DNA from: Cannabis sativa
Lineage: Eukaryota > Streptophyta > Magnoliopsida > Rosales > Cannabaceae
Length of the DNA: 64,000 nucleotides
Direction of reading: 5' to 3'
Assembly: GCF_029168945.1 (NCBI RefSeq)
Contig: NC_083610.1
Coordinates: 51,787,429-51,851,428 of the forward strand
Shown here: positions 11,346-22,535 of the stretch, piece after piece
Layout of the letters: every line of letters starts with the position of its first letter
Numbering within the stretch: the first letter of the stretch is position 1
Notes under the pieces: generated by a model
Told to the model about the DNA's origin: nothing
Database searches by the model: none
What the model saw: only the letters and a program-made list of their open reading frames with translations
Program-made: the position numbers and the translations under genes

Positions 11346-14079
11346 TTGAATTTTTCTCAACCTACTTCTCCCAATTTTCATTGCTCAACATGTTATTATG
11401 CTAAACAAAAGAAACTTCTATTAATTTCCAATCATAATATAGCTAAAACATGCTTTGAGCTTATTCATATAAATATATGGGGCCCATATCATAATATGAC
11501 ACATGATGGTTTCAAATATTTTCTCACTATAGTTGATGATTGTTCTAGATACACTTGGATTCATTTACTTAAGCACAAATCTGAAGCTAAATTTGTCATA
11601 CCTGCCTTTATTAAACTGGTGCAAACTCAGTACAATGCTACAATAAAAGGTTTTAGGTCTAACAATGCTAAGGAACTTCAATTTGTTGATTTGTTTAGAT
11701 CGTTGGGTATTGTTCATTATCATGCTTGTGTGCAAAGACCACAACAAAATTCTGTTGTGGAAAGAAAACATCAACACCTCCTAAATGTCTCTAGAGCCCT
11801 TTTATTTCAATCCTATATTCCCTTGATTTATTGGGGTGAGTGTGTTAGTACAACCACTTATCTCATTAATCGAATTGCAACACCAAATTTAGGCAACAAG
11901 TCCCCATTTGAAATTCTAAATCATAAACCACCAGCATATAACCATCTCAAACCTTTTGGGTGTCTTGCCTATGCCTCTACATTAAGCCAAAATCGATCTA
12001 AGTTTTCTCCTAGAGCTGTGTCATGTAGTTTTCTAGAATATCCCATGGGAATGAAAGCTTATCGATTGCTCAATCTTGAAACCAACACTATTTTTTGCTC
12101 TAGAGATGTTCAATTTCAAGAATACATTTTCCCTTTTGTCCCTAATGAAGGGCTGCCTGCTCATTATGAATAATTTTTTCATATTGTTCCCAGTATTTTT
12201 GATGCTCCTGGTCCATCTTAGGAACTTATTACTGATGTTCTCGAACCTGATCCACCTCCCAATCCACCTATTACAAAGGTTTGTGACCTTGTCCTCCACC
12301 AAAATTCAATTCCCTCCACTGCTGCACCAGATGATAATGTTGCACCAGATCCTGAAAATTATTCCCCATCGACTTATGCACCTGCCAATTCCTCCTCTCA
12401 ACCCATTAGACAGATTAGAAAGCCCTCTTATCCTCAAGATTACCATTGTTTCTTAACTAATCAGTCTTCTTATGTGAATTCATGACATGATTCTAACAGT
12501 ACTATTCATTGCTTATCTTAGGTTCTTGATTACTCCAAGTTGTCTCCCACCTTCAAGGCTTTTATTTGCTCCATCTCAAGTCATTATGAGCCTCAATATT
12601 ATCATGAAGCTGCTGGTATTCCTGAGTGGGACAGTGCCATGGACATTGAGATTGAAGCTCTTGAGAAGAATGGTACTTAGATTATTGTTAGTCTACCAGC
12701 TCATCAACATGCTATTGGGTGTAAGTGAGTTTACAAAATCAAATATAATGTTGATGGGTCTGTGGAAAGATTCAAGGCTAGGGTGGTTGCTAAGGGCTAC
12801 AACCAACAAGAAGGTATTGACTACTCTGAAACTTTTGCCTCTGTCATAAAGTTGGTCACGGTCAAGCTAATCTTGGCCTTAGCTGCTGTTTTTGGATGGC
12901 ATTTGCACCAACTTGATGTGAATAATGCTTTTCTCCATGGAGATTTGCATGAAGATGTGTATATGACTCTCCCTCAAGGGTATAGTCCTAAGGGAGAGCT
13001 ACCTACCAATGTTGTTTGCAAGCTTAAAAAGTCTCTCTATGGCTTAAAGCAAGCATCTAGGCAATGGTTTGAAAAATTCTCCAATGCTCTTGAAGAGGAG
13101 GGCTTTACACATTCTGTTACTGATCATTCCTTCTTCATCAAACATTCACAAATAGGTTTCATAGCCTTAATTGTGTATGTTGATGATGTGATCATAGCAA
13201 GTAACAACTTGAAAGAACTTGAAGCTCTCATCATCAGATTGGACAACAAGTTCACGCTAAAGGATATGGGAAAATTGAAATACTTTCTTAGTTAGAAGTG
13301 GCCAGATCTGAACAAGGAATTCTTGTTTCCCAAAGACCATATGCTCTACAAATTTGGAAGATCTAGGATACTTGGGGTGCAAACCAATGAATACTCCTAT
13401 GGAAGCCAATTTAAAGTTGTGTCAAGATTCTAAAGATGATGCTCTTGCTGATGCTACTTCATATAGGAAAATCATTGGTAAATTGCAATATCTTACCATA
13501 ACCCGACCTGACTTGAGTTTTTCTTTCAACAAATTGAGTCAATACTTGGGAACACCAAGAGCATCTCATCTTGTCGCTACTCAAAGAGTTCTCTAGTATT
13601 TGAAGGGCACACCAGGTCAAGGGATCTTCTTTTCAGCTCAATCCAAGATCAAATGGGAAGCATACACTGATTCGGATTGGGCTGCTTGCCCAGATACAAG
13701 AAGATCGACCACAAGTTTTTGTATTTTCCTTGGGAAATCTTTGATTTCTTGGAAAAGCAAAAAGCAACATACAATCTCTAGATCTTCAGCTGAAGCTGAA
13801 TATAGAGCTATGGCCAATGCTACTTCAGAAATCATATGGTTGCTGTCAATGCTTAAAGAGTTGAAAATTGAGCACGAAGGGCCGGTTTTGATGCATTGTG
13901 ATAACAAGGCAGCACAACACATTGCTGCAAATCTGATCTTTCACGAGATAACGAAACATATTGAAATTGATAGTCACCTTGTTAGAGAGAAAGTGCAACA
14001 AGGGATAATCAAAACAGCTCACATCTCAACCAAAGACCAAATCGCAAATCTACTAACTAAAGCTCTGTTTCCTGGATAG
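11346..14079 (+). pseudogene. pol: Copia pol of element H (IN-RT-RH), many lesions
   Basis: Order: the CX2C part of the integrase zinc motif (HCSTCYYAKQ), integrase core, RT, RNase H. The integrase is open to 12173, but two catalytic aspartates read as asparagine: HINIWGP where HxDxWGP is usual, and RSNNAKEL where RSDNAKEL is usual. The glutamate (VVERKHQ) is kept. After 12174 the linker is frameshifted. The RT begins near 12700; a TGA at 12727 stands where GCKWVYKIK expects Trp. The active site YVDD is intact (about 13177-13190). A stop or frameshift follows near 13295-13354 and a TAG interrupts at 13594-13596. RNase H (13600-14079) retains its acidic residues ([28 protein letters not shown]). 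The lesions are mostly G-to-A or C-to-T. Confidence 0.85.
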
Positions 14080-14128
14080 TTTAAGAACCTTAAAGACAAG
14101 ATGGGATTGATTGATGTCTACTCTCCAT

Positions 14129-14140
14129 CTTGAGGGGGAG
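14129..14140 (+). other. Polypurine tract of element H
   Basis: CTTGAGGGGGAG directly before TGTTGACAG, the LTR start. This is the classical arrangement in small plant copia elements. Confidence 0.75.
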
Positions 14141-14335
14141 TGTTGACAGTTGATTTATTGTAATTGGTTGAGTTTGTTAGTTACAAAGGTTGTTGACAGT
14201 TGCTGGTTTGTTGTTATTGTTTGTTACTGGTTTTTGTATTTTTTTGCTTCAGTCGCATATAAGCTCTGTGGAGCTATCTTGTATCAATTGAGATCATTCA
14301 ATAAATATTTTAATTCATTTTTCTCTCCTAAAACT
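14141..14335 (+). repeat. 3' LTR of element H (about 0.2 kb)
   Basis: Starts TGTTGACAGTTG after the purine tract. It contains a TATA-like GCATATAAGC near 14257 and AATAAATA near 14300 as a possible polyadenylation signal. The exact right end is uncertain (about 14327-14340) because no second copy is in the window. The motif GTTGACAGTTG occurs twice (14142 and about 14192). Confidence 0.6.
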
Positions 14336-14369
14336 AAAAGAAGTTAATGAAATGAAATAAAAAAAATAT

Positions 14370-14640
14370 ATTTTTTTTTATTTTATTCATTTGTTTAGTT
14401 TCATTTTAAAGTATTGGAATGTTATGCGAATGTAATGATTTTTCCATCATTTTCATGAGATGACTATTCTATTTTACAAAGAAATGAATGACCATTCCGA
14501 TAAAAGATAAGAAAATTTGAATAATGTTTTTTATTATTTTTTATGCATTTTAAATTTGATTACATTCCATTCTTATTCTTATTCCTATTCTTATTACAAT
14601 TCTTTTATTTTCATTCTTTCCAACCAAACATCGCCCTAAA
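14370..14640. repeat. AT-rich MITE-like sequence
   Basis: The right side reads, reversed, GGGCGATGTTTGGTTGGAAA, followed by GGAATAAGAATAAGAATGG, a pattern common at ends of plant MITEs. I could not find a convincing matching inverted end on the left, so this may be one end of a truncated element. Confidence 0.3.
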
Positions 14641-15879
14641 TATTTATAATTATAAAAATAAAAGTAATAGCAATATTTTGGTCAATGTATCTTTTATTCC
14701 ATTACATTCTGTAAAATTCTCTATTGGCATATTTGATAAAATAGATAAAAATAATGTTTACGGTATTTTCAAAAATAATTTTGTATTTGTATTTATGAAT
14801 TTCAAAAATATACTCTCTTTGCTTTGTATGAAAAGTCTCTCAAATCAATTTTTTTTTTTGAATAAACATAAGTTTTTCTTATTTAGATTAATTGATATTA
14901 TCTTTGTATTTTGAAGGAAAATCATCATTATATTTATTTGATTCTTATCTTATTTCTTAGCAAAAAAATCGTGTACATGTGTATGAATAAAGATTGTCAA
15001 AGTTTCCTTATTTTATATGGAAACTTTGCTGAAAAACTGTCGAGGTTCAATGTACCTATTCGAACAGACAAATTGTATGTTTAAATAGATTTTGACTTTC
15101 TTATTTGGGAAATCTTTTCATTTATTGACTTGATTTTTTCTTAGTTCTTTGACCACAACCTTGAGAGATTTTATGTGTATAAATACACACTTAGGTCGTT
15201 GGCTTCCTTTATCTCTCTTGGTATATCATTTGCTAAATTTACTTTCAAATTTAGAGAGAATTTCTTTATTGTGTGAAGAACGTTAGTCTAACAGGCACTT
15301 AAATTTTTATTATTGTGTTATTATGTATTGTTTCTTGTTAAAATTGTGCAGTTTGAACACCTTGGATATCGCTCATCAAGCTTCGGGAGAAGTCTTGTTC
15401 GTGAGACACTTTTAAGGAGGAAAAGTGCAAGTTAGACACTCTTTGGGAGGAAGATTGCCAGTGAGTCACTCTTTCAGAAGAAGTGTGCAAGTGCTACGAT
15501 TTGAAGGGAGTTCAAGATCTTGGCACTTCAGAAATTTGATTAGAAGAATAGATTACAATTGTTACGGAAAATTCAAAAAGAGAGTCTTTATTTATATAAG
15601 TCAATTTTATTTTGCAATCACTTTAGATTCATCTAATAAATTTTATTCTCTTGGAGTGGTCCCGTAGACTAGGAGCAACTCGAAAGGTTGTTGATACCAC
15701 GTATAAAATATTGTGTGTCATTTTATTTTCTATTGTTTAATTCTGTGCTGTCAGATTTTGTGTGTGATAGAACAAAGTTCATTTCTATTCAAATAATTTT
15801 ACTACAGTTTTGCATTATTTAAATTGTTTGATAATTTTACTTGGTAATTATAAAAAAGAATTTAAATTGGTATCTTTTT
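14641..15879 (+). other. AT-rich debris with an LTR-like segment
   Basis: No coding sequence is supported. From about 15000 to 15780 the sequence has LTR traits: a TATA box in GTGTATAAATACAC (about 15176-15189), then a GC-richer stretch (15360-15530) with imperfect repeats of GTGAGACACTCTTTGGGAGG type, then GTTGATACCACGTATAAAAT. This looks like an old copia LTR in plus orientation. No paired copy is in the window. The short ORFs here look random. Confidence 0.35.
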
Positions 15880-16832
15880 ACCGAGATTTTTAAAAACTGA
15901 ATATTTAGAGCTTAAGAAAGAAATAACATATTAAATAATAGACACAAAATTTTTACGTAGCTCAGGCGTTAACTATCCTTAGTCCAAAAGTCTATTTAAA
16001 TGCCACTTTGGCAGGCGAATAATAATACAAACCAATATACAATGGACTGAAACTCTTTATTCCTCTTGTTCCTTTTGAAGAAGAAGAAGATTAATAGGAA
16101 AAAAAATTTCGTAGAGTTTTTAAATAAGTAGTATATAGTGTTTATGTCTTCAAAGAGTTTCCCTATCATATGGAATGTAGGGGAATTTATAAGCCACCTT
16201 CCCTTCACATATTGGCTAGACTGATCATACTTAGAGAAAATCTGATCGTTCATTTGGTAGGTGGCTGATTCATCACATGGTATTCAAGGGTGTCAGCTTG
16301 TACAGTCCGGTCATCATATACGTGTTGCCCTAGGGTCTTCCCTTTTGAATTGCCCTTATCAATGGTCGTCAGATCACTCAGGCAGGATCGACTTGGCGCG
16401 CAGGCTTTGTACTACGACATAACATGGGGGACAAATCCTGACACCGAAGTTGAAAAAGCCTCAGCTACCATGTGTGCAGTCTGACATGTACAGGCAGAGC
16501 TTCCCCGTGATACAAAATAGGGTTACAATTCATCTAGACTTCTTCCACGACTTATATGGGCGCTTTGTGAGAAGACCTTGTCCTTTTCGGGAGAAATTGA
16601 CTTCAGTCCTGTGGGAGCATTTGGCTTCAATACTCGGAACTGGGAGAGATTTTAAATCACAGATGTTACCCGCAGTGCTGCCTTGCATGCGGTGTTTCCT
16701 TCATGGAGGCGCTTTCCGCAAGTTAGGGCTCCCACGTTCTAAGAATCATTGTCAAAGGTATTGATCGGCCAATTAGCATTGAGGCTTCCTAGATTAGAGT
16801 CCATGTGTCAAGCTTCAGATATCCATATAACA
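15880..16832 (-). repeat. 3' LTR of gypsy J, reversed (left end approximate)
   Basis: Reads in reverse as an LTR: it starts TGTTATATGG at 16832, has a TATA box GCTTATAAATTC near 16188-16199, and shows the TACGTAGCTCAGG-type region near 15955, as other gypsy LTRs here do (ACGTGG near 21226). The right end is fixed by the adjoining purine tract. The left end lies somewhere in 15825-15905. Confidence 0.55.
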
Positions 16833-17461
16833 TTTACCCCCAAGCTTCTGGGATGTCTTATAGTTCGAGAGCTTGAAGTGTTTCTTTACTTTCTCATGAT
16901 TGGCTTCCAACACATGGCATATCTTCAAGTTTTTCACCATGTCATGCGAGTGGTCGTCATCTGACGCGTCACTAGTAGAAGAAATTATCCTCGTTGTACA
17001 CTGATAGTACTTTAAGTGCCGACTCTTGTAATTCACGCGCGTACTAGGTGCCTGGCTGGGGAAACACCAAAATGAGAATGAATCCATTAAGTAGACCTTT
17101 CATTTAATAAGCACTTTTTACGATGCATGCTATGAAGGAGGTTAAACGTTTGGAATCGATGAACCTTCTCAACTCCCCATTTGTTAGGTTTTCAAGTGTC
17201 ACTTTAGTGAATGATCTAAATCATTTTCTTCTTGTGGAAGGCACCTCTTCTTGGGACTCAATAAATAGTCACAACGCCCATCATTTTTTGTTTCAAATTT
17301 TTCGTCCTTCACACCATAGTTATGGCACTTGATCTCCTCTTCTCGCTTGCTTTACAAGACTTGATCATTTGAACCATTTTCAAGCGTGAACATAACCTAT
17401 CACGGCGTAGTAGAACCATCCGTCATAATACTTTTGTTCATCAATCAGTAGGTGTCTTTTG
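16833..17461 (+). other. J: purine tract and antisense-ORF promoter region
   Basis: 16833-16850 reversed reads CAGAAGCTTGGGGGTAAA, a purine tract next to the LTR, very like that of I (30868-30884). On the plus strand a TATA-like CTCAATAAATAGTC lies at 17257-17270, where D, E and F carry the promoter of their antisense ORF. The expected ORF is missing because a copia LTR starts at 17462. No coding region is supported. Confidence 0.45.
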
Positions 17462-18805
17462 TGTTGGGTTTTGTGCCCTAAATAAAACTCATTCTGATAT
17501 AATAAGATTTACTAATTAATAAAAGATTAGAAGTCGATTTTATGTTGCATGGCTCACATGATTTATTTCATGATTATACTTAATGTATAAATTTTATTTA
17601 AGTCCAGAACACATATATAAATATGTATATATTTGTTCATGATTATAGTGTCGTCAATACAGTGGAATATAATCATGATTATATGTTCAAAAGTTTAATT
17701 CCCATGATTTGTCAGTTCACTAGATTTAGACTGACATGGTAATCGACGATAAGGTATACTTACACTTTCGTTAAGTGTTATGTCCTTTCTAGGGAATTGG
17801 CAAAGTTTACCAGTTTCAGATGTGTGGAGTATACATTGGAAGAGACTGATATTCATGTTAGACAAGATATCATAAACTTACTATTATATCTTTCTAAGTC
17901 AATATCAATAGTTGATCTTAGGTCTATGGATCTTAATCCTGATATGGTTAGGTTCAGCTTAGTTTTATTATTTATGTTCTTACAGGTGTTCGTGGATGCT
18001 AACTTATGGTTCTGACAGATATTTACATCTCGGGAACATGGTAGTTCAATTGAGTGGGAGCGCTGATCATAGATATGGAATCTATAGCTTTTATAAGTAT
18101 TTAGAAGGGAAATGGTGATTTCCTTCGAGCTTGGCTGAATAGAGATAAATGATTGAGATCTCATTTCAGTAATTATACTAGTTTACTGAAATATCATTTA
18201 TAGGTAGCTAAGTATTTTAAGGATAAAATACTTGAAGGGTAAAACGGTAAATTTGTCCCTATTAAGTGCAGATCATCTATAGAGGATCTTTGACTATTAA
18301 GATTGTAACAATGGATAATCATAAGGTATCTATATCGTGGTATATATAGAGCATTCTATATAATTGAGAGTACTATTAAATTCTAAATATATAGTGGCGC
18401 AAGGCGGAATTAATAAGTTAGGGAATTTACTTGGTGAATTCTAGATCTACTTATTAAAAACTCGGTTATATAAGCCCATGGTCCCGTCACTAATTGAGAT
18501 AATACTGTATGGAGACTCAGTTATTTGATTTTAATTAATCAATTATAATTCTAAAATTAGACTATGTCTTATTTACTAATTTTCAATAAGCAAAGGCTTA
18601 ATTGTGAAGAACAGAGGTTTTGGGGTCAATTTGTTAATTAAGAGACTTTAGATGGTTTAATTAATAAATTATATAAATGACAATTTTATATGATAATTAA
18701 TTAATTATTAAATAAATCATTTTTTTGGCATTTATAGTATTGAATTAGAAAATATGGTATTATTGAAAGAGGAATAAGTGGTGGAATAAAGTGGCAAAAT
18801 TGTAA
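17462..18805 (+). repeat. Truncated copia LTR fragment
   Basis: Starts TGTTGGGTTTTGTGCCC like the LTRs at 8053 and 59020 and follows them, with clear divergence, for about 1340 bp. It then stops near 18805, just after the CAAAATTG stretch, leaving out the last 550 bp or so including the TATA box. The right side joins the antisense ORF of element I. It is clearly older than the other copies. Confidence 0.75.
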
Positions 18806-18835
18806 CTAGAGTTTGGTCAGTAGCCCTCTTTTAGA

Positions 18836-21120
18836 GGACAACTTGTTCTCTCCCATGACTCTTCTTCAAGATGGCTACCTTCATAAGACATTCAGGGCCA
18901 ACAGGTGGCGTCACGGGAAAAGAGAATCCCAGTAAAGGAGCCTTAACTCTCATGATGGGCTGAGGCGGATTAGCATCGGTTGGCCTAGATTGAGGCTATG
19001 CTGGAAGTGGGGTAGGTTGAGAGGCCACTATTTGCAAATGGTGAGGAGACAAAGATTGTTGTTGGTGGGTCTGGGACGCTTGCACAGATGATGAGTGTGG
19101 CAAGAGTTGTTTTTGTTGTTGTGGTTGTCATTGTTGTTTTAGTTGTTGTTATTTTTGTTGCTATTGTTGTTGTGTCTGTTGTTGCTGTTGTTGTTGTTGT
19201 TGTTGTGGGTGTTGTTGAGGTTGTGGCAGTGACTAATCAGACGATGGTGCCTCAGTCGTCTTGAGTCCCTAGACAGTGGGTCTGGCCTTTTTCGTGATAG
19301 GGTCAGGAGAGGATACCCTTATTCCGTGCATTTTAATTTGGCTGGGATTCTCTTTGAAGGAAAGACAGAGCCATCCAAACTGTCGTCAGGACCCCCTATA
19401 TCTGGTACAATATCTGGGACTGATTCTCCTGCACGAGGAACTACTTGAGAGGGAGGTTCTCCTGAAGCAGTAGGAACTTCGCTAGGTCTCTGAGAATTTT
19501 AAGACCTCCTTCCCCCACTACCCGATGTTGAACGGTTGAGTGTGGTATGCCCAGTCTTAGGGTGAGGAGGAATTTCCTGGACATTTTATGACGAGGAAGT
19601 CGTTGGGGGAGGTGGTTTACGAGTTTGGGAAGCCCTGGTTTTGGTCTCCCTCTTCCCTTTTTCATGAGACTTCCTAGCCTCGTCCATCGCAGCCTCTATT
19701 CGGTTGTTCGACGATCTCAGCATCTCAGATTCTGGGGTATCTACATAACAAGGCAGCAATGTAAGCAAAGAACAAAAGCTGTCAAAAGTCATGCAATTAT
19801 AACAAACAATAGCAATAGTAAGAAAAGGAATCTAGTGTGGAAGCTTGTGCGTGGGTACGACCGTTTAGTGAGGTGCTATAAGGTTGTCCCCAGGAAACGG
19901 CTAAAATGCTCCTATGACTCATGAAGCTACCATGCCCTTCAAATTCAGGCAACAACATAACTGTCAAAGGGTTAACTCTGACGATGTCCGAAGGAGCCCT
20001 CATGCTACTAGTGCTCCTAACTATTAGGTCTACTTTGTCTATATACTCCTTTGAATTTACGGCAATTTATGGTTAGAAAATACTTGTCAAATCCTTCCCA
20101 GTTCCTCTGGGACATGGGACTCATGCTGGGGATACAGAAGATGAGGAAGGGCCTATTACCTCTTCCTAATGTGCTGCCCCCCTGAGCCCCCATGTCAGGG
20201 TAGGCGACGGAAAATCTCTCTAAGATCTCTTCTTCCTTGGCCAAAGGGTCAGGGTGATGTAACTCCCATTCACAGCGTAAGACATGCTAATTTTTGGCCG
20301 CATTGGAAAATATAACAGCTGAATCGGCAGAGATGGATTCCTTCACCACTTGAAGAGGTTGACACTACCCACGAAGGCTTATAGTGTCGATGCTTTGGGA
20401 CTTGGTGATCAAACCCGACTTGCAGAGCAGCTTAGTTGTCACTAAGCTTTCAACCTTCAGTTTCTCATCAGAGAAGGCCTTGTATTGGCCCTCTTTCCTG
20501 GCTATCTCTTCCATTCTGATGCTTTGAAGAGGAAGTCCTGCTGCGAATTGAAAAACGTTAATTCACACACAAAAATTGGCAGAATCCAAAAGTGAGTAAG
20601 ACTTGTAATGAATTGTTAAAATACCTGGAAGTTGGTAGCTCAATTCAAGGGATGGCACCCTACTAGTAGGGAACCTGGAGGAAAAGAACCAATATTCCTA
20701 GAGATCGTGGGTATGTTCCATCTGACAAACAGGGAAGTAAGAGCCCTGACATTTATCCAATCGAAAAAACTCCAGCTTTGACCTATTAGTCCTCATTGGA
20801 TTAGCCTTAACACAGTAAAAGTAAAGGATTTCCTCTGGTGAAGGAACCTCCCATTTATTAATTTTGCAGAGCACATACCACCCAGCCAAAAGCCTATAAA
20901 AAAAGGGATCAGCTGGAAGGGTGCAATCCCAATTTTTGCAATCAAACTCGCGAAGTAAGCCTTGAAAGGGAGATGAGCATCACGGGAAATATGGAACGAA
21001 CTTCACAAGCTAAAACCATCAACACTGGTGGAAGCAGATTTTCCGAAAATGGAGAGCCTATGCAACATCAAGTCAGGAATGGTTCAGAGGCCAGCGACTT
21101 CAGAGTAAGCTTGTATCATT
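18836..21120 (-). pseudogene. Antisense ORF of gypsy I, C-terminal part
   Basis: Minus-strand remnant of the extra ORF that Tat-type gypsy elements carry opposite to gag-pol. Reading right to left: a Transposase_28-like domain near 20950-20700 (GIAPFQLIPFFYRLLAGWY, then WEVPSPEEILYFYCVKAN), a middle part near 20244-20017 (GRGNRPFLIFCIP), and a low-complexity Gln-rich tail from the CAA repeat at 19100-19230. The last open stretch ends in a TAA near 18836. There are many frameshifts. The start of the same ORF lies at 29836-30111, beyond the inserted element D. This is the only protein-like content left of I, whose gag and pol are not in the window. The function of such proteins is unknown. Confidence 0.65.
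19100..19230 (-). repeat. CAA/CAG trinucleotide repeat coding poly-Gln
   Basis: On the plus strand (TTG/GTT)n with interruptions; on the minus strand it reads CAA repeats in frame with the antisense ORF of I, giving runs of Gln broken by a few stops. D, E and F show no such tract in their antisense ORFs. Confidence 0.75.
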
Positions 21121-22061
21121 TGTTAACGCAGATTTTTGTTAACTAAATTTGAGCCTCATTGTAGTGATTTCACACAGAAAATGTAAAAGCTGTAAAAATA
21201 AAAATATGAAGATAGGGTTTTTTACGTGGTTTTGCAGTTAAAATTCTGCATAGTCCACGAGTCAATCTTATTCAGATATCTGATTATTTTTTCGAGCCTC
21301 CCTTGTACGAGTTTTTTCATCTCCTTTTTGATCTTTTCTGCCACTATTTATAATTACATAGTGGGCAGTAAATTACAAAAGTTGATTGTAATCTTTACAA
21401 CAATTATTCCCTCAAATCATTGGATTTGATTACAAATCACGCTAAGTAAATGCGATTTTTATTTAGAATTCACACAGCTGTGAGTATCCCGCTTTTATTG
21501 GACCAAGATGAATGCATATTTAAGATATAAGGTAAACCTTATCTTATGGGGATACATCGCTGGCAATGGAATCGAGTTAACTTTGATGGCTAGCTGGTGT
21601 CTGTCATATAACTTCCCGAGGTTGATATTGTTTTAATTTTGATAACTATAGTTTCGGGTGTCGAGATGATCTTTCTCGTGTGTGTGCCATCTTACAGTGA
21701 GATAGATGCCTCGCTATCCATCACCTTGACCCCCAAACTATTTATACTTAGTTTGTATATCATGTCATATACGCTAAGTGTTTTTATCGTTACCGTATCT
21801 CTTCCACGTGACGAGGTTAATGCCTCGTCATGCACACTTGCACTCACATGGTTTCTTGTCGATACATAAATTAGTAGTTCGTACATTTCTATCTCGCATA
21901 ATACTGTTTAGCCAACCAAGTTATGAACATACTCTACAAATTGTGCTTCTAACGAGTTGTTCCATGCCAAGTGTACTTACGATTGCGTGTTTGAGTTTTT
22001 TGTTCTTCCCCGCTCGACACACGTCCTCTTCTGATGTGCTTACCGAATTTTGAGTATAATA
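21121..22061 (-). repeat. 3' LTR of element D (941 bp)
   Basis: Pairs with 28878-29792. A reverse TATA box (TATAAATAGTGG) lies near 21342-21353. The inner end reads TATAATA (22055-22061) where the partner has TATAACA. It has about 26 bp (near 21684-21710, around GTGAGATAGATGCCTCG) that the 5' LTR lacks. Visible substitutions between the two LTRs are many, so D is older than B or E. Confidence 0.85.
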
Positions 22062-22073
22062 ATTGCCCCCTAA
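22062..22073 (-). other. Polypurine tract of element D
   Basis: ATTGCCCCCTAA, reversed TTAGGGGGCAAT, touches the 3' LTR. Confidence 0.7.
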
Positions 22074-22280
22074 CAAGTTCTTTTTAAATAAAAGAGCTTT
22101 TTAATGATTACAAATGGTATTTTCATCATGCTCCACTTTTTGAAAAGACGCATGTCCTCTGATTTTGGCGGTTGTGCAGTTTCGAGTTACATCAGAATTA
22201 AATGACCATCTTTTCCACTACCACTTTAAATTATGTCCGTAGGATCAAGCCCTTCTGTGATCTAACAAAGCCACTATCAT

Positions 22281-22294
22281 GGGTATAAAGTAAG
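22281..22294 (+). promoter_or_regulatory. Candidate promoter of antisense ORF in D
   Basis: GGGTATAAAGTAAG is a TATA-like box on the plus strand. Without the LINE insertion it would lie about 480 bp before the antisense ATG, as in F (about 550 bp) and I (about 570 bp). Confidence 0.4.
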
Positions 22295-22535
22295 AAAAAA
22301 AGAACCACCTTTGCATTATTTCCTCCATTTTAGAAAGTTTGAAAAAAATCTTAAGCTTCTTCGTCAAGGATCACCGTTGAGTTTGTCCGACAACTTGCAT
22401 GCCTTCTCTGTCCTTGACCTTTTTTCTACGAGTTTCCTCCAATTTCACTCTCTCAAAGTGATCCTTGCTCTGTTCGAAGATTTTCAGACGGAGTAACCAG
22501 TCATTGCCCTAAGCCTTAACTTCAACCAGTAAGTT

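Larger units (their letters stand above)
11343..14335 (+). mobile_element. Copia element H, 3' part, decayed
   Basis: The 3' portion of a Ty1/copia element: integrase, RT, RNase H, purine tract and a short LTR of about 0.2 kb. The 5' part (LTR, gag, protease) is cut away by the LINE at 11342. The short LTR, the TTGAGGGGGAG tract and the [12 protein letters not shown]ase H motif fit the Ale-like group of plant copia elements; that lineage call is an inference. Confidence 0.8.

Noticed and set aside
12076..12849. Leu-rich ORFs inside copia H
   Set aside because: Off-frame reading of decayed linker and RT sequence.
14543..14914. 123-aa plus-strand ORF rich in Phe, Ile and Asn
   Set aside because: AT-rich sequence with low-complexity translation and no homologous motif; not a credible gene.
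17123..17332. 69-aa ORF as start of J antisense protein
   Set aside because: Overlaps the presumed promoter and leader, and has no resemblance to the N termini in D or E.
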